A stretch of DNA of 64,000 bases from Bacteroidota bacterium (lineage in GTDB: Bacteria; Bacteroidota; Bacteroidia; Chitinophagales; Chitinophagaceae). Below the pieces are notes generated by a model. It made no database searches, was not told the DNA's origin, and was given only the letters and a program-made list of their open reading frames with translations. This document shows, one piece after another, positions 53,601 to 62,600 of this stretch (position 1 is its first letter; each line of letters opens with the position of its first letter). The stretch spans positions 105,001 through 169,000 of the forward strand of contig JADJSG010000010.1 in the NCBI GenBank assembly GCA_016711825.1, given 5' to 3'. A program made the position numbers and the translations under genes.

Positions 53601-56600
53601 AACTTGAAGAAGTACATCCATTAGCATCTTGTACAGTGATAGTATAAGTACCAGCAGCAAGTCCAGTAATTACATTGTTTGCCTGAAAGTTAATCCCATC
53701 CGCAGAATAAGTATAGATACCATTGCCGCCATTTGCTGTAATGCTTACTGTACCATTATTGCCAGGAACGCAATTGGCGTCCGTGGTTAGGGCACTCGTT
53801 ATGGTTGGCGCATTAGGTGTGGTGATAGTTTGAACGCTAGTGGCTGTACAACCATTCGCATCCGTTACCGTGATGGTATAATTACCTGCACCTAAGTTCG
53901 CAAATACATTGTTTGCCTGGTTTGCACCACCGATGTTGTAGGTATAAGCAAGTGTACCTCCTGAAGCGGTAATCGTCATACTACCATCATTCCCTGGTAC
54001 ACAAGTTGGATTGGTGGTTGTGATGTTGGTGATACTTAGCAATGTAGGTTCTGTAATGGTCAATGTAGTACTGATGGTACAGCCATTGGCATCGGTTGCG
54101 AGAATAGTATACGTGTTGGCTGCTAAATTGGTAAACAAACCGGTGTTGTTCGTTTGATTGGTCGGTTGCAGGTTGTAGTTGATGATCCCTGTTCCGCCAG
54201 TAGCTGTGGTCGTGATGCTACCGTCAATGCCTCCATTGCAGGTGATATTGGTCGCTGTGTTTTGTGTCCAGGTCAAGGCAGGTGACTGGTTTATCACTAA
54301 AGTAGTGGTGAGGGTACAGCCATTGGCATCCGTTGCAGTTACGGTATAAGTACCTGCAGTGAGATTGGTAAACAGACCTGTATTGTTGGTTTGGTTCGTT
54401 GGTTGTAAGTTGTAATTGATGATCCCTGTACCTCCGGTAGCCGTAGCCGTGAGGGTACCGTCGTTACCGCCGTTGCAGTTTACATCGGTGGTAGCTGTGG
54501 TGGTCCAGCTAAGTATCGTTGGTTCGTTGATGGTAGCTGTACTACTGATGGTACATCCATTGGCATCAGCAACTGTCATGGTATAGACACCAGCAGCTAA
54601 GTTGGTAAATATCCCTGTGGCATTGTTTTGATTCACAGGTTGTAAGTTATAGTTCAAGGCTCCTAAGCCACCCGTAGCCGTTACCGTGATGCTGCCATTA
54701 TTGCCTCCGTTGCAGTCTACATCTGTGGTCACAACCGCAGTAATTGTAGGTGAATTTGGTGGAGCAATGGTTTGTGTGCTTGTCGCTGTACAACCATTCG
54801 CATCCGTTACCGTGATGGTATAATTACCTGCACCTAAGTTATTAAATATATTGCTCGCCTGGTTTGCACCACCGATGTTGTAGGTATAAGCAAGGGTACC
54901 TCCAGAAGCGGTGATCGTCATGCTACCATCATTACCTGGTACACAAGTTGGATTGGTGAACGTGATGTTGGTGATACTTAGCAATGTAGGTTCTGTGATG
55001 GTCAATGTGGTACTGATGGTACAGCCATTGGCATCGGTTGCAAGAATGGTATAGGTGTTGGCTGCTAAATTGGTAAACAAGCCGGTGTTGTTGGTTTGAT
55101 TGGTTGGTTGCAGGTTGTAGTTGATGATCCCTGTTCCACCAGTTGCTGTGGTCGTGATGCTACCGTCAATGCCTCCATTGCAGGTGATATTGGTCGCTGT
55201 GTTTTGTGTCCAGGTCAAGGCAGGTGACTGGTTTATCACTAAAGTAGTGGTGAGGGTACAGCCATTGGCATCCGTTGCAGTTACGGTATAAGTACCTGCA
55301 GTGAGATTGGTAAACAGACCTGTATTGTTGGTTTGGTTCGTTGGTTGTAAGTTGTAATTGATCATCCCTGTACCTCCGGTAGCCGTAGCCGTGAGGGTAC
55401 CGTCGTTACCGCCGTTGCAGTTTACATCAGTGGTAGCTGTGGCGGTCCAGCTAAGTATCGTTGGTTCGATGATCGTAGTTGTACTACTGATGGTACATCC
55501 ATTGGCATCGGCAACTGTCATGGTATAGACACCAGCAGCTAAGTTGGTAAATATCCCTGTGGCATTGTTTTGATTCACAGGTTGTAAGTTATAGTTCAAG
55601 GCTCCTAAACCACCTGTAGCTGTTACCGTGATGCTGCCATTATTGCCTCCGTTGCAGTCTACATCTGTGGTTACAACCGCAGTAATTGTAGGTGAGTTTG
55701 GTGGAGCAATGGTTTGTGTGCTTGTCGCTGTACAACCATTCGCATCCGTTACCGTGATGGTATAATTACCTGCACCTAAGTTCGCAAATACATTGCTCGC
55801 CTGGTTTGCACCACCGATGTTATAGGTATAAGCAAGGGTACCTCCAGAAGCGGTAATCGTCATGCTACCATCATTACCTGGTACACAAGTTGGATCGGTG
55901 AACGTGATGTTGGTGATACTTAGCAATGTAGGTTCTGTAATGGTCAATGTGGTACTGATGGTACAGCCATTGGCATCGGTTGCAAGAATGGTATAGGTGT
56001 TGGCTGCTAAATTAGTAAACAAGCCGGTGTTGTTGGTTTGATTGGTCGGTTGCAGGTTGTAGTTGATGATCCCTGTACCACCAGTTGCTGTGGCCGTGAT
56101 GCTACCGTCATTGCCTCCATTACAGGTGATATTGGTCGCTGTGTTTTGTGTCCAGGTCAAGGCAGGTGACTGGTTTATCACTAAAGTAGTGGTGAGGGTA
56201 CATCCATTGGCATCGGTTGCAGTTACGGTATAAGTACCTGCAGTCAGATTGGTAAACAGACCTGTATTGTTGGTTTGGTTCGTTGGTTGTAAGTTGTAAT
56301 TGATGATCCCTGTACCTCCGGTAGCCGTAGCCGTGAGGGTACCGTCGTTACCGCCGTTGCAGTTTACATCGGTGGTAGCTGTGGCGGTCCAGCTAAGTAT
56401 TGTTGGTTCGATGATGGTAGCTGTGCTACTGATGGTACAGCCATTGGCATCGGCAACCGTCATGGTATAGACACCAGCAGCTAAGTTGGTAAATATCCCT
56501 GTGGCATTGTTTTGATTCACAGGTTGTAAGTTATAGTTCAAGGCTCCTAAACCACCTGTAGCTGTTACGGTGATGCTGCCATTGTTGCCTCCATTGCAGT

Positions 56601-59600
56601 CTACATCAGTGGTCACAACCGCAGTAATTGTGGGTGAGTTGGGTGGAGCGATGGTTTGTGTGCTTGTCGCTGTACAACCATTCGCATCCGTTACCGTGAT
56701 GGTATAATTACCTGCACCTAAGTTCGCAAATACATTGCTTGCCTGGTTTGCACCACCGATGTTATAGGTATAAGCGAGGGTACCTCCAGATGCGGTAATC
56801 GTCATGCTACCATCATTACCTGGTACACAAGTTGGATCGGTGAACGTGATGTTGGTGATACTTAGCAATGTAGGTTCTGTGATGGTCAATGTGGTACTGA
56901 TGGTACAGCCATTGGCATCGGTTGCGAGAATAGTATACGTGTTGGCTGCTAAATTGGTAAACAAGCCGGTGTTGTTGGTTTGATTGGTCGGTTGCAGGTT
57001 GTAGTTGATGATCCCTGTTCCACCAGTTGCTGTGGTCGTGATGCTACCATCAATGCCTCCATTACAGGTGATATTGGTCGCTGTGTTTTGCGTCCAGATC
57101 AAGGCAGGTGACTGGTTTATCACTAAGGTAGTAGTGAGGGTACATCCATTGGCATCGGTTGCAGTAACAGTATAAGTACCTGCAGTGAGATTGGTAAACA
57201 GACCTGTATTGTTGGTTTGGTTCGTTGGTTGTAAGTTGTAATTGATCATCCCTGTACCTCCGGTAGCCGTAGCCGTGAGGGTACCGTCGTTACCGCCGTT
57301 GCAGTTTACATCGGTGGTAGCTGTGGTGGTCCAGCTAAGTATTGTTGGTTCGATGATGGTAGCTGTGCTACTGATGGTACAGCCATTGGCATCGGCAACC
57401 GTCATGGTATAGACACCAGCAGCTAAGTTCGTAAATATCCCTGTGGCATTGTTTTGATTCACAGGTTGTAAGTTATAGTTCAAGGCTCCTAAACCACCTG
57501 TAGCTGTTACGGTGATGCTGCCATTATTGCCTCCGTTACAGTCTACATCTGTGGTGACAACCGCAGTAATTGTAGGTGAATTTGGTGGAGCAATGGTTTG
57601 TGTGCTTGTCGCTGTACAACCATTCGCATCCGTTACCGTGATGGTATAATTACCTGCACCTAAGTTCGCAAATACATTGTTTGCCTGGTTTGCACCACCG
57701 ATGTTGTAGGTATAAGCAAGGGTACCTCCAGAAGCGGTAATCGTCATGCTACCATCATTACCTGGTACACAAGTTGGATCGGTGAACGTGATGTTGGTGA
57801 TACTTAGCAATGTAGGTTCTGTAATGGTCAATGTGGTACTGATGGTACAGCCATTGGCATCGGTTGCAAGAATGGTATAGGTGTTGGCTGCTAAATTAGT
57901 AAACAAGCCGGTGTTGTTGGTTTGATTGGTCGGTTGCAGGTTGTAGTTGATGATCCCAGTTCCGCCAGTTGCTGTGGTCGTGATGCTACCGTCATTGCCT
58001 CCATTACAGGTGATATTGGTCGCTGTGTTTTGCGTCCAGGTCAAGGCAGGTGACTGGTTTATCACTAAAGTAGTGGTGAGGGTACAACCATTGACATCCG
58101 TTGCAGTTACGGTATAAGTACCTGCAGTCAGATTGGTAAACAGACCTGTATTGTTGGTTTGGTTCGTAGGTTGTAAGTTGTAGTTGATGATCCCTGTACC
58201 TCCGGTAGCCGTAGCCGTGAGGGTACCGTCGTTACCGCCGTTGCAGTTTACATCAGTGGTAGCTGTGGCGGTCCAGCTGAGTATTGTTGGTTCGATGATT
58301 GTAGCTGTGCTACTGATGGTACAACCATTGGCATCGGCAACCGTCATGGTATAGACACCAGCAGCTAAGTTGGTAAATATCCCTGTGGCATTGTTTTGAT
58401 TCACAGGTTGTAAGGTATAGCTTAAAGCTCCTAAACCACCTGTAGCTGTTACCGTGATGCTGCCATTGTTGCCTCCGTTGCAGTCTACATCTGTAGTCAC
58501 AACCGCAGTAATTGTGGGTGAGTTTGGAGGAGCAATGGTTTGTGTGCTTGTCGCTGTACAACCATTCGCATCCGTTACCGTGATGGTATAATTACCTGCA
58601 CCTAAGTTCGCAAATACATTGCTCGCCTGGTTTGCACCACCGATGTTATAGGTGTAAGCGAGGGTACCTCCTGATGCTGTAATCGTCATGCTGCCATCAT
58701 TACCTGGTACACAAGTTGGATCGGTGAACGTGATGTTGGTGATACTTAGCAATGTAGGTTCTGTAATGGCCAATGTGGTACTGATGGTACAGCCATTGGC
58801 ATCGGTTGCAAGAATAGTATACGTGTTGGCTGCTAAATTAGTAAACAAGCCGGTATTGTTGGTTTGATTGGTCGGTTGCAGGTTGTAGTTGATGATCCCT
58901 GTTCCACCAGTTGCTGTGGTCGTGATGCTACCGTCAATACCTCCATTACAGGTGATATTGGTCGCTGTGTTTTGCGTCCATATCAAGGCAGGTGACTGGT
59001 TTATCACTAAGGTAGTAGTGAGGGTACATCCATTGGCATCGGTTGCAGTTACGGTATAAGTACCTGCAGTCAGATTGGTAAACAGACCTGTATTGTTGGT
59101 TTGGTTCGTTGGTTGTAAATTGTAATTGATCATCCCTGTACCTCCGGTAGCCGTAGCCGTGAGGGTACCGTCGTTACCGCCGTTGCAGTTTACATCGGTG
59201 ATAGCTGTGCTGGTCCAGCTAAGTATTGTTGGTTCGATGATCGTAGCTGTACTACTGATGGTACATCCATTGGCATCGGCAACCGTCATGGTATAGACAC
59301 CAGCAGCTAAGTTGGTAAATATCCCTGTGGCATTGTTTTGATTCACAGGTTGTAAGTTATAGTTCAAGGCTCCTAAACCACCTGTAGCTGTTACCGTGAT
59401 GCTGCCATTATTGCCTCCGTTGCAGGCTACATCTGTGGTCACAACCGCCGTAATTGTAGGTGAATTTGGTGGAGCAATGGTTTGTGTGCTTGTCGCTGTA
59501 CAACCATTCGCATCCGTTACCGTGATGGTATAATTACCTGCACCTAAGTTCGCAAATACATTGTTTGCCTGGTTTGCACCACCGATGTTGTAGGTATAAG

Positions 59601-62600
59601 CAAGGGTACCTCCAGAAGCGGTAATCGTCATGCTACCATCATTACCTGGTACACAAGTTGGATCGGTGAACGTGATGTTGGTGATACTTAGCAATGTAGG
59701 TTCTGTGATGGTCAATGTGGTACTGATGGTACAGCCATTGGCATCGGTTGCAAGAATAGTATACGTGTTGGCTGCTAAATTGGTAAACAAGCCGGTGTTG
59801 TTGGTTTGATTGGTCGGTTGCAGGTTGTAGTTGATGATCCCTGTTCCACCAGTTGCTGTGGTCGTGATGCTACCATCAATGCCTCCATTACAGGTGATAT
59901 TGGTCGCTGTGTTTTGCGTCCAGATCAAGGCAGGTGACTGGTTTATCACTAAAGTAGTAGTGAGGGTACATCCATTGGCATCGGTTGCAGTTACGGTATA
60001 AGTACCTGCAGTGAGATTGGTAAATAATCCTGTATTGTTGGTTTGGTTCGTTGGTTGTAAGTTGTAATTGATTATCCCTGTACCTCCGGTAGCCGTAGCG
60101 GTGAGGGTACCGTCGTTACCGCCGTTGCAGTTTACATCAGTGGTAGCTGTGGTGGTCCAGCTAAGTATCGTTGGTTCGATGATGGTAGCTGTGCTACTGA
60201 TGGTACATCCATTGGCATCGGCAACCGTCATGGTATAGACACCAGCAGCTAAGTTGGTAAATATCCCTGTGGCATTGTTTTGATTCACAGGTTGTAAGTT
60301 ATAGTTCAAGGCTCCTAAACCACCTGTAGCTGTTACCGTGATGCTGCCATTATTGCCTCCGTTGCAGTCTACATCTGTGGTCACAACCGCAGTAATTGTG
60401 GGTGAGTTTGGTGGAGCAATGGTTTGTGTGCTTGTCGCTGTACAACCATTCGCATCCGTTACCGTGATGGTATAATTACCTGCACCTAAGTTCGCAAATA
60501 CATTGCTCGCCTGGTTTGCACCACCGATGTTATAGGTATAAGCGAGGGTACCTCCAGAAGCGGTGATTATCATGCTGCCATCATTACCTGGTACACAAGT
60601 TGGATTGGTGAACGTGATGTTGGTGATGCTTAGCAATGTAGGTTCTGTGATGGTCAATGTGGTACTGATGGTACAGCCATTGGCATCGGTTGCGAGAATA
60701 GTATAGGTGTTGGCTGCTAAATTGGTAAACAAACCGGTGTTGTTGGTTTGATTGGTTGGTTGCAGGTTGTAGTTGATGATCCCTGTTCCACCAGTCGCTG
60801 TGGTCGTGATGCTACCGTCAATGCCTCCATTGCAGGTGATATTGGTCGCTGTGTTTTGTGTCCAGGTCAAAGCAGGTGACTGGTTTATCACTATGGTAGT
60901 GGTGAGGGTACAGCCATTGGCATCCGTTGCAGTTACGGTATAAGTACCTGCAGTCAGATTGGTAAACAGACCTGTATTGTTGGTTTGGTTCGTTGGTTGT
61001 AAGTTGTAGTTGATGATCCCTGTACCTCCGGTAGCCGTAGCCGTGAGGGTACCGTCGTTACCGCCGTTGCAGTTTACATCAGTGGTAGCTGTGGTGGTCC
61101 AGCTAAGTATCGTTGGTTCGATGATGGTAGCTGTGCTACTGATGGTACATCCATTGGCATCAACAACTGTCATGGTATAGACACCAGCAGCTAAGTTGGT
61201 AAATATCCCTGTGGCATTGTTTTGATTCACAGGTTGTAAGTTATAGTTCAAGGCTCCTAAACCACCTGTAGCTGTTACGGTGATGCTGCCATTATTGCCT
61301 CCGTTGCAGTCTACATCTGTGGTTACAACCGCAGTAATTGTGGGTGAGTTTGGTGGAGCAATGGTTTGTGTGCTTGTCGCTGTACAACCATTCGCATCCG
61401 TTACCGTGATGGTATAATTACCTGCACCTAAGTTCGCAAATACATTGTTTGCCTGGTTTGCACCACCGATGTTATAGGTATAAGCAAGGGTACCTCCAGA
61501 AGCGGTGATTGTCATGCTGCCATCATTACCTGGTACACAAGTTGGATTGGTGAACGTGATGTTGGTGATGCTTAGTAATGTAGGTTGGGAAATCGAAATT
61601 GTTGTGTTTCCAGTACATCCATTGGCATCGGTCACAGATATGGAATAAACACCCATATTCAAATTGTTAAACACATTGGATAATTGAGAAGGCCCAGCAT
61701 TTAAACTGTATTGAAATGCAGGTGTTCCCCCATTTACATTTACAGTTATAGATGTATTACCTCCAAAACAAGGGATTAAATTGGAAACAGCAGTAACTGT
61801 TAAAAGGGGAGGAACAACCAAATTGACTACCGTTGTCGAAGTACACGAGGTAGCATCAACTACTTGAATGGTATACGTACCAGCTACTAATGGATTAAAA
61901 ATACCTGTGGCATTGGAAATATTTCCAGGATTCAAAGTATAGGTTAGTCCCCCATTGCCTGTTGCGGTTGCTATAATAGAACCATTTAAATTGTTACAAT
62001 TTGGATTTGTAGATATAATATTTGTAAAGGTAGGCCCGACTGGTTGGGTAATACTAAGGGTTGTGATTACTGAACAGCCATTTGCATCGGTTGCAATAAC
62101 CGCGTAATTACCAACACCTAAATTAGTGAAAATCCCCGTATTGTTTACAAACCCACCAGGCATGATCAAATAACTATAAGTTGGAGTTCCACCTTGTACT
62201 GCGGCATTGATTTGTCCAGTGTTTACAGCACCACATGGTATATTTGTTATTGTTACATTTTGCCAGGTTAGGGTTGGTGGGTTATTGATTATAATACTTG
62301 CTGACTGTGTACATCCAATTGCACTAGAAACAGTAACGGTATATACACCTGGTCCGAGATTATTAAACGTGGTTGGACTACCTATTTGTGTAACTCCACC
62401 TGGTAGTAATTGAAAAGTTACAGGACTATAATTAACAATACCTGAAGCAGTTATACTTCCATTCGTATTGCCATTGCAAAGTATTGGTGATGCAATCAAT
62501 GAAATGGTTGGTGTTGGTTCTACAAAAATCGTAATTGTTGAATCATGTGGGGGGCAACCAGGATAATTAGAAGTTACCGTATAAGTTGTGGTTGCATTAG

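Noticed and set aside
53815..61590. CRISPR array or satellite DNA
   Set aside because: The period is 942 bp, the units have no unique spacers, and the whole stretch is one continuous coding frame.
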